Assembly: GCF_030445035.2 (NCBI RefSeq)
Contig: NC_080698.1
Location: forward strand, 5,401,501-5,465,500
DNA from: Dasypus novemcinctus
Taxonomy: Eukaryota; Chordata; Mammalia; Cingulata; Dasypodidae
Direction of reading: 5' to 3'
Length of the DNA: 64,000 nucleotides
Of the stretch, positions 11,021 through 22,657 are shown one piece after another. Under the pieces are notes generated by a model. It saw nothing but the letters and a program-made list of their open reading frames with translations. It had not been told where the DNA came from and searched no databases. The translations under genes were made by a program, and so were the position numbers. The first letter of the stretch is position 1; each line of letters starts with the position of its first letter.

Positions 11021-13895
11021 AATAAGTAAACCAAGCTGCCTCAGAGAGCTAGAGACTGGAAGACAGACTTACAGGAAATCGGGGGGTAGAGGAAGGATGT
11101 AAGCTGACATCTAAATGGGTGAAATCTATGATAAGCTGGAGGTAACTATATGTACAAGGAAGGGATAAAATGGGGGCATAGGGTTACCTTTGAGTGGGGC
11201 TTTGTGGGATTGAGGGGAACTAGGGATAGGCGGATAGGTAATATTGCCCAAGAAATTGGGGGGAGGGTGGGGCAACATACGAACGTAGAAGATTGTCAGA
11301 TGTTGGTTGAGAGTATAATGCTGAGAAAACCTTTTCAAAATATAATTAGGAAAGTTACCTGTTTAAGATACTCAAAGGGGATAATCTGATGTAAGACAGA
11401 CTCCTAGGGAATACGTGAATGCTCATTTTGCCAGAGTGGGTTATACCATTGGGTAGAGACCCATATAATGAGAGTGAAGGTAGACCCACATCCTGGGGAG
11501 GACTAATGCCATCAAATAGAGGGACCTGTATCTCTCAAGAGAAATGATGGCTCCCAGGGCATTAGGGCAGTTGAGCAAGTCAAGCCCTCAACACTGTTGC
11601 AAGTATCTCTGAACATGGCTCCTCAAGAAATGAAAATTGACTGTCACTGTGGGCCCCAAGGGGAGGGGGAAATAGATATTGAATAGATGGAACCAACGTA
11701 ACTGTGAGGGCAATAGAAGTGTTTCACAAGAGTACACAAGGATGGATATAAAACATGTAATATTACACCAAAAACATATAGGGGCCGACAGACTAATAAT
11801 GTAAACCATAATGTAAAACACAGGATAACTAAAAATTTAGAAAACTATATAGCCTAAAGTATAAACCACAATGTAAACACAAATGTTACCTTGTTTGAAA
11901 GCTATTGTCTCAATATCTGTACATCAGTTTCAGTAAATATGATCTGAATAAGTTAAAAGATTATCGCTGTGGAAGGGAAAAGGTTTTATATTAGATATGT
12001 GGGAGTACTGTATATTGTATATATGAATTACTGTGATCTATAGCTCTTGTGAAGAGAAGCTCAATAATTAGGAAAAAAGAAAAGAAAAAGATAGGATGTA
12101 GAATTTTTCCAAATCAATATGTATTCTATATCTAACCTGTAAATGCATTGCTATATTCCATTTCACTATTAAGGGAACCTGGCATCAAATTGGGCTTCAC
12201 TTTTCAGGAAGTTTTAGATCACAGAGTGGTTCAACAATGGCAGCGGAGGAATACTGGTATGGGATGTTATTGACAGAGGACATAAGGTTGACAGGGAGTT
12301 ATACAGGGCATGTGTACAGGGTGCATGGGAATGTTTGGATACACTCATAGTGGAAACAATTAAAAACAACAGCTGGGAGGGTACTGGGTTCCTGGCGGGG
12401 GGGGGGGGGGGGGCCTCTGTCATGGTCCCTAGGGGAGCAGTGGCAGTCCTCCGGGTCCAACGGCAAGGACCAGGAAGGAATGAGGGTCCAACAGTGAGCC
12501 CCTGATACTAATGACTATGCTTGTGAGCCTATACACCTGAAATAAGAACAAGGCCTAGAGCAGCACTGTGCCTAGGGGTTCCCTCCTGAGAGCCTCCATG
12601 TTACTCAAATGTGACCAGTCTCAAACCAAACTCAGCATGTAAATGCACTGCCTTCCCCCCAGCATGGGACATGACACCTGGGGATGAGCCTCCCTGGCAC
12701 CGAGGGATTACTACCAAGTACCAGCTGATGACGTAACTAAAAAATGACCTTGAATTAAAGGTTCAACGTGGACCAACAGAATATTCCTATCTACATATAA
12801 TAACAGGAGTTAAAAATGCTTTTTGACCTAAATTAAGGGGGAAATTGAATGGACAAATGAGTTTATATGGCTATGAGTCTCTAAAAAAGAGATTGGAGGT
12901 TGTCAGAAGGATTACCCTTATGCACACCTGAGCAGAGTCTCAGAGACAGATAAAGTAGATACAACCCCAGGTATTGGATCTTTTGAGGGCTAAAGAGACC
13001 CATATGTTTTATGGTCATGGCAGATGGAGTTCACTGCCATGTCAGTTGGCCCTTCTCTGGAGTTGGTGTTTCTACATGATGGAGCTGGACTCAGATGTGA
13101 TCTCTTTTCACAAGTCTTTCCTGCTACTTTACTGGAATTGTAGTTGGTGCTGGGGTTTAAGATATATCTAGGGGATCTGAATCTCTGGACTGACAATATG
13201 ATAGCCAGGCCCTGAGCCTCAACAGACTTCAGCTCCTACACCCTGATTTATTGGACTTACTCCACTCAGCTAACATGGAGTTGAAGAATGTCAACCACCA
13301 CACCATGGAGCCTAGAGTGCCTACAACTGAAAGCAGGAGGATTGCATCCAGTATCCATGTGGAATCTAAGCCCCCTCTTGACATAGATGTGGAATGGACA
13401 CAACCAAGCCAAGCTCCACAGGAAGGAGGAATACAGTAAGGATTAGAGTGGACTTACTGATATTCTATTCATGAACTATTGTGGTTAGTAATCGAGAAAA
13501 TGTGGCATTGGAGTGGAAAAAGTGGCCATAGTGGCTGCGGGTGCGGGGAATGGGAGGAAGAGATGAGATGTGGAGGCATTTTTGGGACTTGGAGTTGTCC
13601 TGGGTGGTGCTGCAGGGACAATTACCGGACATTGTATATCCTCCCATGGCCCACTGGATGGAACGTGGGACAGTATGGGCTATTATGTAAACCACTGACC
13701 ATGAGGTGCAGCGATGCCCAGAGATGTACTCACCAAATGGAATGGATGTGTCATGATGATGGGGGAGAGTGTTGCTGTGGGGGGAGTGGTGGGGTGGGGG
13801 CTGTGGGGGTGAATGGGGACCTCGTATTTTTTTAATGTAATATTTTTTTAAAAATGAATAAAAAAAAAAATCCAAAAAGAAAAAAAATAAATAAA
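11021..13895 (+). other. Unusually long L1 3'UTR and A-rich tail
   Basis: About 2.8 kb between the ORF2 stop and the A-rich end, without an internal poly(A) junction. Copies of its parts occur elsewhere here in L1-like insertions with their own target-site duplications: the minus-strand fragment at 29578-30639 and the rearranged copy at 61056-62410. This shows the whole stretch belongs to the element. It holds a G17 run (12397-12413) and ends with GGGGACCTCGTATTTTTTTA, then A-rich sequence. Confidence 0.8.
12397..12413 (+). repeat. G17 homopolymer in L1 3'UTR
   Basis: An uninterrupted run of 17 G. G-rich tracts are common in mammalian L1 3'UTRs and can form G-quadruplexes. The length may be unreliable in assembly. 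Confidence 0.9.
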
Positions 13896-13908
13896 AAAGA
13901 AAGAAGAC

Positions 13909-13995
13909 ACAGCAAATAGACACAGAGAATAGACAACTGGGGTGGGGGGGAGGGGAGGGAAATAAATAAATAAATCTTTAAAAAAATAATAAAAT
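13909..13995 (+). mobile_element. DAS SINE, 3' part (split by L1)
   Basis: ACAGCAAATAGACACAGAG, then a G-rich stretch and TAAATAAATAAAT tail. It completes the SINE begun at 3003. The outer duplication AAAAGTAGAGTCCA follows at 13996-14009. Confidence 0.9.
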
Positions 13996-14466
13996 AAAAG
14001 TAGAGTCCAAGTCATTGTCCTAAGCTTCCTCAAGATTTGAGAAAAAAGGAAAACTAAACCCAAAGATAGCAAAAGAAAGAAAATAACAAAGATCAAAATG
14101 GGAATCAGTAAGATAGAAAATAAATCAATAGAGAAAATTAGTCAAAACTGGTCGCTATGAAAAAGGCAACAAAACTGAAAAATCTTTAGCTAAATTGACC
14201 ACGGAAAAAAACAAGAGACAACACAAATAATCAAAAAACAATAATGAAGAGGGGGCATCACTACCAATCATAAAGAATTTGAAATGATTACAAGAGCATA
14301 TACTTCTTTTAAATAAAAAAACTATATATCAACAAATAAGAAAACTTAAGAGGAAATGGACAAATTCCTAAAATGACACAAATTATGAAACTGACTTAAG
14401 AAAAAACTGAAAATCTGAATAGATTCACTGCAAGGAAAGAAATTAGTAGTTTAAAAACTTGCTATA

Positions 14467-14878
14467 GGGAAGCAGATTTGGCCCAATGGATAGGGTATCC
14501 GCCTACCACATGGGAGGTCGAAGGTTCAAACCCAGGGTCTCCTGACCTGTGAGATGAGCTGGTCCACGTGCAGTGCTGATACGCGCAAGGAGTACCCTGC
14601 CACGCAGGGGTGTCCCCCACACAGGAGAGCCCCACGCAAGGAGTGTGCCCTGTAAGGAAAGCCACCCAGCACAAAAAAGTGCAACCTACCTAGGAATGGC
14701 ACCGCACACATGGAGAGCTAACACAACAGATGACGCAACAGAACAAGACACAGATTCCGGGTGCTGCTGACAAGAATACAAGTGGACACAGAAGAACACA
14801 GCAGATGGACACAGAGAACAGACAACGGGGGGAGGGGGGAAGGGGAGAGAATTAAATAAAAAATAAATCTTAAAAAAA
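14467..14878 (+). mobile_element. DAS SINE
   Basis: Plus-strand DAS SINE in old L1: GGGAAGCAGATTTGGCCC head, GGTTCAAACCC B box, GC-rich body, A-rich tail. Flanked by near-identical AAAACTTGCTATA and AAAACTTGGTATA. Confidence 0.9.
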
Positions 14879-14941
14879 AAAAACTTGGTATAAAGAAAAG
14901 CTCACATCCAGATGGTTTCACTGGAAAATTCTAGAAAATAT

Positions 14942-15448
14942 TGAAACCGTGAGCAGGTCGAAAAATGGTTTGTGAGATTGTCATCTGTTCTTGTAATTTT
15001 TTTTCCTGAACTTGTTTTACAGGCAAACTGGCTGCAGGTTATAAACTGGGCATGTGCAGAAACACAAATTCTTGTCCCTTAGATAACCCGAGATACTAGA
15101 ACTCACCCTCCCAAGAACCAAAGATTATGAGGATGAGAAGACATCAGAAGCAAAAAAACGTGAGGAGTCCTGTAACAAGGAAGATGTGGTCTGTGAACAT
15201 ATTTCTACCATATATGAATAATTCTATAAGCAACCAATTAGAATATGCCAAACCAAATCCCTGCCACTCTCATCTCCCTTTGTTTTCATCCTACAAAACT
15301 TCCTTGATTCTCAGATCAGAGAGACAGATTTAAGCTTGCCTCCTGTCTCCCTGCTGTTGGGCCTCACAATAAAACTCTTTTCTCAAAATCCTGGTGCCAC
15401 AGTATTAGCTTCTGTTTACATCAACAGTGAGTCCACTGCTCAATAACA
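14942..15448 (+). mobile_element. Solo LTR, class I ERV type (507 bp)
   Basis: Starts TGAAACCGTG and ends AATAACA, with the 4-base duplication ATAT on both sides (14938-14941 and 15449-15452). A 4-base duplication and TG..CA ends are typical of gammaretrovirus-like (ERV1) LTRs. A polyadenylation signal AATAAA lies at 15368-15373. No internal retroviral sequence adjoins it. It lies in old L1 sequence. Confidence 0.75.
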
Positions 15449-15925
15449 ATATTTCTAAAAAAAATACCAATCCTTCAACAATCTCTTCCAGAAAACAGAA
15501 GAAGAAGGAACACTTACCAATTCATTTTATGAAGTCAGAATTACCCTGACACCAAAATTAGACACCAACAGTACCAATAAAGAAAATACAGACTAAATCC
15601 TTCAGGAATATACACACAAAAATCCTTAACCAATTATTAGCAAATAGATTACAACAATATGTAAGAAGAATTATAACCATGACTAAGTGGGATTTATCCC
15701 AGAGATGTAAGGCTGATTCAACATGTGAAAACAAATCAATATAATCCACCAAATTAACATGCTAACAAGGAAAAGCCCTAACAACTGATACAGAAAAAGC
15801 ACTTGCAAAATTCAATAACTAGTGGTGATTTTTAAAAAACTCTCAGAAAAAGTAGAGGAGAATTTTCTCAACGTTATAAAGGATATACAAGAAAACCCAT
15901 AGTTAGACAGAAAAAAAACAGAAAC

Positions 15926-16620
15926 AACATAGGAAAAGGAAAGGTCACAGGAAGAAAAGGGGCATTATACAGCAGTCCTTCATTGAATCTGGGAATGCAA
16001 CAAAGGCCTGGAGCAGCAACAGGAAATGGTCTTGGGAGGTACTGGGACACCACATTGTGGCAGCAAGCCTGCCAAAAAACACCCTAAATTTCTAGTATCA
16101 GCTAACATCTGTCCATGTCATCTGCAACTCTCCACAATTTCTCTGTTAAAATTCTCTGTTCAGTCCTTTGAAGAGCAGTCTCATCAGTCATTTTAGTGCC
16201 CCATGAATCTCTTTATCTAGGAATAAAAGTGCTCCAATATTATTGAAAAGTGGGAAGGTACCCTCTGTTAGCGCCATGGATTACTCCAGACCCCAAAAAT
16301 GCTCATGCATAACCACAGAACTGACAGACTGAAGACTGTAATGTCTCCTGCGATGAGCTGCAGAGGCTGAAAGAAGTGTGAGGTGGACAGCCGGCTTCAG
16401 TACCTGTTGCAAACAACCCCATTATTCTGTGTACCAAGTGACATATGGTCAGTCATCTTCTCCTGCAAATGTCTGGCACCCTCCATCACCCACCAATGTT
16501 AAGCAAATTCAAAGGAACTACTACCTTCACCTAGCATATTAAGACAGAAGCCACCATTTCCTACATTTGCTATAAACTAATAACTGATGTTCAAAGTCCC
16601 CTCCTCTCAGCAAGTGCTGT
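15926..16620. other. Unassigned non-coding stretch
   Basis: No gene, RNA or repeat recognised with confidence. AT-moderate, no long open frame, no splice-like exon structure. Confidence 0.5.
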
Positions 16621-16800
16621 TACTACTTAAAATTTTAAAAATAAAAAAGACTGTCTTTTTGGTAATGGATGGTGGTGATGGTAGCATAACATTTTGAATG
16701 TCATTAATACTTGAAAGTGGCTGAAATGGGAAATTTTACGCTGTATATATGTTACTACAATAAATAAATAAATAGATAAATAAATAAATAAGGATTTTAA
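16621..16800 (+). mobile_element. L1 3' end fragment
   Basis: GGTGATGGTAGCATAACATT, then GAAATGGGAAATTTTACGCT and a TAAATAAATAAAT-rich tail: the typical end of old mammalian L1s. Two further copies of this end lie at about 19040-19160 and 19650-19780. Confidence 0.75.
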
Positions 16801-18190
16801 GTGGAGTTTTGAAGAAGGCTCACACCAAGACTGTATGCCACCAGTGAACTCAGAGAAGGAAACTAGAGACCTGGTCCCAGGACCAAGGTGAGTCAGGGAA
16901 AGAACTACATCAGGGATCATGTGTGCTGAAGAGGCTGCTAAAGTTGTAGCAGAAAAATGATGCCTTGCTGTGAAAAAAGGGGGAGAGAGAAGTCAGAGAA
17001 AACAATAAAGGAAAATGAAAGTGATACAGTAAACTACTGAAGGGTTATGAAGAGAGACTTGAAGATACACAACGACAAAAGAAGGCTAAAGATGAGCAGA
17101 CTCTTAAGGAGCAAAAACCGCTGAGCTCCAACGGCACAAAAAGGAAGCAAAAACCACTGCTCAGGAGGAAGCTGAAAGACAGAAGCAAGAGGGGGAGAGA
17201 CTTACAAAGCCAAGCTTGCAAAACAGACTGGAGAAGAGAAAGAAAACTGAAGTATGAAAAGAGTGGTAAGACATTCAGTGCTGCTAAGGATGAAGAGAAA
17301 GCTGGCAATGAAGCCAAAGAGAATGATATTGATGAGGAGGCCAGAGAGAAGTTTTTGAAGAAATGCACCCCATGGGAAAAATAAGTGGTACTGACCTATA
17401 AGGAAATTGAGACGCATGTTGAAATGAGCATCAGGAATGTGCCTTTAAGCTCGCCTGTTCCAAAGCAGCTCCTACAGAAATATCGAAAAAGGCCAACAGG
17501 GTATTTCTAACAGGTGATAAGAAGATTGGCAAACAGGATAATGAGGGTGACTGCCTGTGAATATGGCAAAGGATTCCAATTCTTCAATCAAAGAAGAGGT
17601 TAGTCCAGACTCTGCAATCATAAACATGGATAAAGGTGAAGGTTTCGTGGGCCTTTCAAACTCTGAATGAAAATCCCAGGGCACAGAAGAGATGGAGGCC
17701 AGGTGAACTGAGCCAGCAGGACTAAGTTTAGGTACCCTAATGCTGCAACTACCTTTTGAGAATGGAAGAAAGGCTTCATTTAATAACTTGTTGAAATTAT
17801 ACTACAACCGTGAATACCCAGGCCTGGAATGCAAGTTAGGCTGGATCATCCCTGTAGCACTCCTTTCCCAGAGCTTCATAATGTAACCAAATTCATAAAG
17901 AAAACGATGCCAAAAAGAACAGGGAAACGTCCAAGCAAGTATCTTGGCATTTTGGGGGGAGATTTTCTTCTTTTTGTCATTTTACTTCTTCACCTCATGG
18001 GCAATGTGATTTTTGTTTTGTTCTGTTTTCCTTTTAAAATCCCCATTTAAGCCATCTCTTATTCTTAAATTTTCCTACCAGGGTATACTTGATTGAGTAT
18101 AGGTCAGGTTTATGACTATGAACAAATATGTTTCTAAGACAATCACCACTGAAGAAAGATTGTTTTCACAACATCCTTAAAATCTTAAAA
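16801..18190 (+). pseudogene. Unidentified degenerate, possibly gene-derived
   Basis: I do not recognise the source gene. About 17045-17385 read on the plus strand as a broken Lys/Glu-rich coiled-coil-like frame (e.g. EEAERQKQEGERL, AAKDEEKAGNEAKEND, DEEAREKFLKKC), followed by further short stretches to about 17690 and a tail that could be a former 3'UTR to about 18050. The frames change several times and are stopped, so nothing functional is encoded. The absence of repeat wording and the protein-like composition suggest a retrocopy; no clear poly(A) tail or flanking duplication was found. Low-complexity coding could also be chance. Confidence 0.35.
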
Positions 18191-18362
18191 TATTTATAGA
18201 ATAGATTAAAAAAAAAAAGCATGACCCAATTATATGCTATTTACAAGTGCATCACCATAAATTCAAAGACACATGTAGGATGAAAATTAAAGGATGGGAA
18301 AAAAATATTTCATGCAAATTATAATCAAAAGAGAGTGGGGGTAAAAAAATAAGAGTGGGGGT

Positions 18363-18453
18363 AAGGGAGTGGATATAGCTCAGTGGTTGAGCGCCTGCTT
18401 CCTAAGTACGAAGTCCTGAGTTCACTCCCTGATACCACCTTATTAAAAAAAAA
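18363..18453 (+). mobile_element. Short tRNA-headed SINE
   Basis: GTGGATATAGCTCAGTGG head and GAGTTCACTCCC B box, then an A tail. Flanked by AGAGAGTGGGGGT and AGAGAGTAGGGGT. Same short family as 499-590. Confidence 0.75.
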
Positions 18454-19308
18454 GAGAGAGAGTAGGGGTGGCTATACTAATATCAGATAAAATAGACTAC
18501 CAGTCAACCACTGTAAAAGGGACAAAAAAGGACACTATTAATAAAAGGGTCAATTCATCAAGAAGATAAAACAATTCTAAACATATATGCCTGTATAGTA
18601 TAAAATATATAAAGTAAATACTGACAGATTTGAAAGTAGATCATTCTACATTAACAGTAGGTGACTAAGAGATACATAGAACACTCCACCCAACAACAGC
18701 AGAATACACATTCTTCTCTAATGCACACGGATCATTCTCTAGGACAGACCGCATGTTAGGTCACAAGACAAGTCTGGATACATTTAATGGACTGAAATCA
18801 GACAAAATATGTCCTCTGAACAGAATGGAATCACCCTAGAAATCAACAGAGGGAGAATTGGAAAATTCACAAATATGTGGAAATTAAGCAATACACAAAT
18901 AGCCAATGGGTCAAAGAAAAAAACCACAAGGGATATTAGGAAATATCTCAAGACGAATGAAAATAAGAACATACCCTGAGATTCAGCAAAAGCAATGCTG
19001 AAAGGGAAATTTATAGCTGTAATGCTTACACTAAAAGAGAAGATGGTAACGGTAGCGCAACATTGTGAATGTAATCAACACCACTGAATTACGTATCTAT
19101 GTGGTTGAAGGGAAATTTTTGATTGTAAACGTGTTATTAAAATAAAAGTTAAAGGGAAAAAAAGATCTCAAATCAGTAACCTAACCTCACACCTGAATAT
19201 AGACAAAAGCAAACTAAACCCTAAGGAAGCAGAAGAAATAAAAAAGATTATTCATAGAAGTATTATTCACAATAGCCAAAAGATGGAAGCAACCCACATG
19301 ACTAGCAG

Positions 19309-19330
19309 TGAATGAATGAATGAATGAATG
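19309..19330 (+). repeat. (TGAA)n microsatellite
   Basis: About five copies of TGAA/GAAT inside an L1 3' region. Confidence 0.8.
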
Positions 19331-20089
19331 GGTAAACAAAACGTGGTAGATCCATACAATGGACTATTAAGGCCATGAAAAAAGAATGAAGTTCTGATAT
19401 ATACTACAATACCATGAAACTTGAAAAAAAGAATGAAGTTCTGAAATAGACTACACCACCATGAATCCTGAACACGTTGTGAAATAAGGCAGACACAAAA
19501 GGACAAATATTGTATAATCTCACATATGAAAGAGCTAGAATATGCAAATTCAGAGTCAGAAATCAGAATATAGGTTACTAGAGGCAGGAGTTGGGGGTTA
19601 GAAATGGGGGAGTTAATGCTTAATTGGTCGTTTCTGTTCCAGGTGATGGGAACCTTCTGGTAATGGGTGGTGGTGGCAGTAGCACAACACTGTGCATGTA
19701 ATTAACACCATGGTATATGTTAAAGTGGTTAAAATGGGAAATTTTATGTTGTCTATATGCTACCACAAAAAATATTTTTTAAAAACCCATAGAACTGTAA
19801 ACACAAAGAGTGAATCCTAATGTAAACCATGGACTTTAGTTAATAAAATAATTACGATAATATTGGGTTATCAATTTCAACAAATGTTTCATACTAGCAC
19901 AAAATGCCAATAATAGGGAAAACCATGAGGGGAGATGTATGGGAACTCCATACTTTCTGCAGGATTTTTCTTTAAACCTAAAACCACTCTGAAAAATAAT
20001 ACTTACACTGTTTTACCATTAAAAAAATAAGCTCACCTAGTGCCCAGATCGTGGTTTCTAAATATCATTCTTTAATAAAAGGGACCAGA

Positions 20090-20454
20090 GGGAAGCAGAT
20101 GTCGTTCAGCAACTGGGCTCCCATCTACCGCATGGGAGGTCCCAGGTTCGATTCCCAGGCCTCCCAGTGAAAGTAAGCTGGCCCGGGCAGAAGATGATGG
20201 CAACACGATTTGGCAACAAAAAAAAGAGACACAGAGGAAAAGATAACAAGAGATGAAAAGGACCAGGGAGCTGAGGTGGCTTAGGTGACGGGGTGCCTCT
20301 CTCTCATGTCAGAAGGCCCCAGGAATGGTTCTGGGTGCTTCCTAAAGATACGAGAAGCAGGCACAGAAGAATGCACAGTGAATGGACAGAGAGAGCAAAC
20401 AGCGAAGGCAAGCAGGAGAGGGGAATGAACAAATAAAATAAATCTTAAAAAAAA
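20090..20454 (+). mobile_element. DAS-type SINE, variant body
   Basis: Head GGGAAGCAGATGTCGTTCAG, B box GGTTCGATTCC, then a body with GACCAGGGAGCTGAGGTGGC unlike the main DAS body but shared with 26297-26652. Flanked by AATAAAAGGGACCAGA and AATAAAAGGGATCAGA (20074-20089, 20455-20470). Confidence 0.85.
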
Positions 20455-20470
20455 AATAAAAGGGATCAGA

Positions 20471-21220
20471 ACTCCTTGGAAAAGTGGTTCATTTCAGGAC
20501 TGAGGCAGAGAAAATACAAGATGAGCCTGGAGCCAGAAAAGTAAGGAAGGATTCAAAAAAGGATGGTGGGTGGAGGTGGGGGCATGTCAAAACAAAGACT
20601 GATACTTCTTCGCAAAATAAGGGGCCTATTCGTTTTCATTTCCGAATTGCAGGTTCAAAGAGACCGGTGCTTTCCCAAGCACTTTCAAATCAGCAAGGAG
20701 AACAGACGTATGCATGTCACAGTACAGTACAACTGTTTTAGATTAGAGCTGTGCCTTACGTTTAAAAACGGCATTTTTAAATACTAGCATTTTGAAGACA
20801 AACAACATTTTGCTATTTTTCTGCCCAAAGGGTACGTGTTGAACATTCAGTTATATCCTTCGTGCAAATGTGTGTACTAGGGACAATAAACTGCGAACAA
20901 AATGTTTTTAAATATACTTTTAATTTTTATTATTTACGTATTTCAATAGTACTCACAAAAATTGTTTCAGTGGTGTCAATTTTAGCACCAGTTTTCCTCG
21001 AACTATAAACAAACGTATTCCGCAAATTTCAGATAATTTCTTTAAAAATCAATGGTAGGAATGGATGTTATACCACTTTAAAACGATTAAATGATAAATT
21101 TTGTTAGGCGTGTTTTATCACCATAAGAACAACATGAATACAAATTTAAAAGCAAAAGTATAATCCTATTTCATGCTAAAATTACCCATACACATGTATA
21201 TGAGTTTGAATAATTACGCA
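20471..21220. other. Unique sequence left of the CpG island
   Basis: No repeat or coding exon recognised. It adjoins the CpG island and could be first-intron sequence of a minus-strand gene. Confidence 0.4.
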
Positions 21221-22190
21221 AGAAGAAACGCCTGAGGTGTCGCCACCGGGAGACCGACCCGCGGTCCACAGACTCCGCTTACTTTTACTTTCTCTCCACC
21301 TACCTGTGATCTAATTGTCCGTCAGGAATGCGCATTCCTCGCACAAGTGGGTGAAAAGGTGCGGTGCGGAGAAAGCGGTACGCCACATTGTCCGCACCTG
21401 GGCCGGGGGCGACGCGGCTGCCGAGGCGCCCTGGCCGCGCAGGGACTGGGTGCCCGCCGACCCCCCGCCCGCGGCGCGGCCCCCCCCGCGCGGCCGAGCG
21501 CCCCCGCCGCCCTCCGGGCCCCCCGCGCCCGCACAGCCGCCCCGCCGCCGCCAGCGCCCCGCCCGGCCGCTCACCCGCGCCTGCCGCGGCCCATCCGCCT
21601 CCGCCCGCAGCCAGGCCGCCCGCCCCAGGCCGCGCCGCCGCCCCCCGCCCCAGGCCGGCCGCGCACGCGCACCACCGCCCCCGGCCCGCCGCGGCCTCTC
21701 TAGGAAGCCGGGAGGGCCGGAGTCTCGGATTCTCCCCGGCCCCGGCGCGGCGGAAGGCGGGGGACCGCGGGGCTGGCCGGGGGTCGCCGCCGCCGCCGCC
21801 GCCCCCTCACGCCCCAAGAGCCCCAGGGACCTCGGCGGGCCGGGGCGCATCCCTGGGATGCGCGCGTAAGGCGGCCTTGGAGCCTGGGCCCGGGGTGCAC
21901 AGCGAGGCGGCCGGTGGCCTGCTGTGTAGTGCATCCTGAGAACAGAGATGCGGGCCCAGCGGAGGCCCAGCACATGTCCATTGTATTCTGACACAGCACA
22001 AAGGGTCCACCGGAGCAGGGGAAGCGGCCCCAGGGCTGGTTCCCCGGCCGCCAAGAGCTGGGGTCGGCGTGAGGGGTTCTGCGCGGCCCAGGAGCCCGCT
22101 GTGCCCGTCCCCGGGTCGCGGCGTTCCCTCAGCCAGGGCAGTGGTGATGGCGGAAAGAGGCGAATCTAGACCCCTGGAACCCGCCAAGCA
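21221..22190 (-). promoter_or_regulatory. CpG island, probable minus-strand promoter
   Basis: About 1 kb of very GC- and CpG-rich DNA, sharply bounded. On the minus strand a strong splice donor (GCGCGG|GTGAGC) has its last exon base at about 21575, so a first, probably non-coding exon would lie just above it (about 21575-21750). Plus-strand donors are weaker. Human ZKSCAN7 is preceded by minus-strand ZNF852 and ZNF445, so this may be the promoter of one of them; no coding exon of either was found in 1-21 kb. The open frames across the island on both strands are what a stop-poor GC island gives by chance. Confidence 0.6.
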
Positions 22191-22212
22191 GAGAGCAGAG
22201 CAAACAGAAAAC

Positions 22213-22591
22213 TGAGGTTAGGCCGAGACCAGGAGAAACGGACCTGCATCCCCCCTCACACCCGGGGAGGCGGGAAGCCAAAGAAGACCCCAACCCCCTG
22301 TAGCGCGGCTACCCTACAGCTTCTGTGACTTGCTTGCCGGCTTAGCAACAGCCTTACAAAGAAACGAAAGAAGTGTAAACCAATAGAATCTTATTCTCCC
22401 AAGCGCGCGAAAACTATTCCCACCTGTATGTATCCCTATAAAAGTCTAAGTTCCCCTGGGCTCGGCGCGTCCCTTGTCTAGTTCTGGTGGAGGGCGCCCC
22501 AACCGGAAAATAAAGGTTCTCTAGATTTGTACCTCCTGGGTGTCTTGATGTCTGATTCCTGAAGTGTTCCATACTTCACCGCTCCCAGGCA
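22213..22591 (+). mobile_element. Solo LTR (ERV1-like) beside the CpG island
   Basis: Promoter-like order: CCAATAG near 22380, TATAAAAG at 22437-22444, polyadenylation AATAAA at 22509-22514, then a U5-like end. Proposed ends TGAGG..GGCA with imperfect 4-base flanks (AAAC/AATC), so the edges are approximate. Confidence 0.6.
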
Positions 22592-22657
22592 AATCACGTT
22601 TTTCACAGGACAATAAATTGAGGGGAGCAGGCCAGTGAGAAGACTCAGGTGGCTTTT

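Larger units (their letters stand above)
3342..13895 (+). mobile_element. Nearly full-length young LINE-1
   Basis: Complete L1 layout: 5'UTR with tandem monomers (3342-5391), ORF1 (5392-6306), broken ORF2 (about 6382-11020), long 3'UTR (11021-about 13860) and an A-rich tail. It is flanked by the 13-base duplication AAAGAAAGAAGAC (3329-3341 and 13896-13908) and interrupts a DAS SINE, so it is younger than that SINE. Two later DAS SINEs sit in ORF2 (8873-9314 and 10111-10483). Without them the element is about 9.7 kb, longer than the 6-7 kb of primate or rodent L1. ORF2 has several stops and frameshifts, so the copy cannot move by itself. Confidence 0.93.
14010..15925 (+). mobile_element. Old LINE-1 continued (ORF2 RT region)
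   Basis: Continuation of the L1 that starts at the window edge. It carries reverse-transcriptase wording (CACATCCAGATGGTTTCACTG near 14910, GATTTATCCCAGAGATGTAA near 15690) with many stops. It is interrupted by a DAS SINE (14467-14878) and a solo LTR (14942-15448). The match fades after about 15925. Confidence 0.75.
18191..20040 (+). mobile_element. Old L1M fragments (EN, 3'UTR pieces)
   Basis: 18191-19030 carries endonuclease wording (AAAGGATGGGAAAAAAATA, GTGGCTATACTAATATCAGA, ACATATATGCC). 19030-19160 and 19160-20040 carry two L1 3' ends (CACAATAGCCAAAAGATGGAA and GTAATTAACACC). Parts are rearranged or missing, so more than one L1 copy is present. No open frame remains. Confidence 0.75.

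Noticed and set aside
21311..22054. Long open frames on both strands (up to 247 codons) in the CpG island
   Set aside because: They overlap on both strands, are rich in Ala/Pro/Gly/Arg as any stop-poor GC-rich DNA would be, and have no domain.
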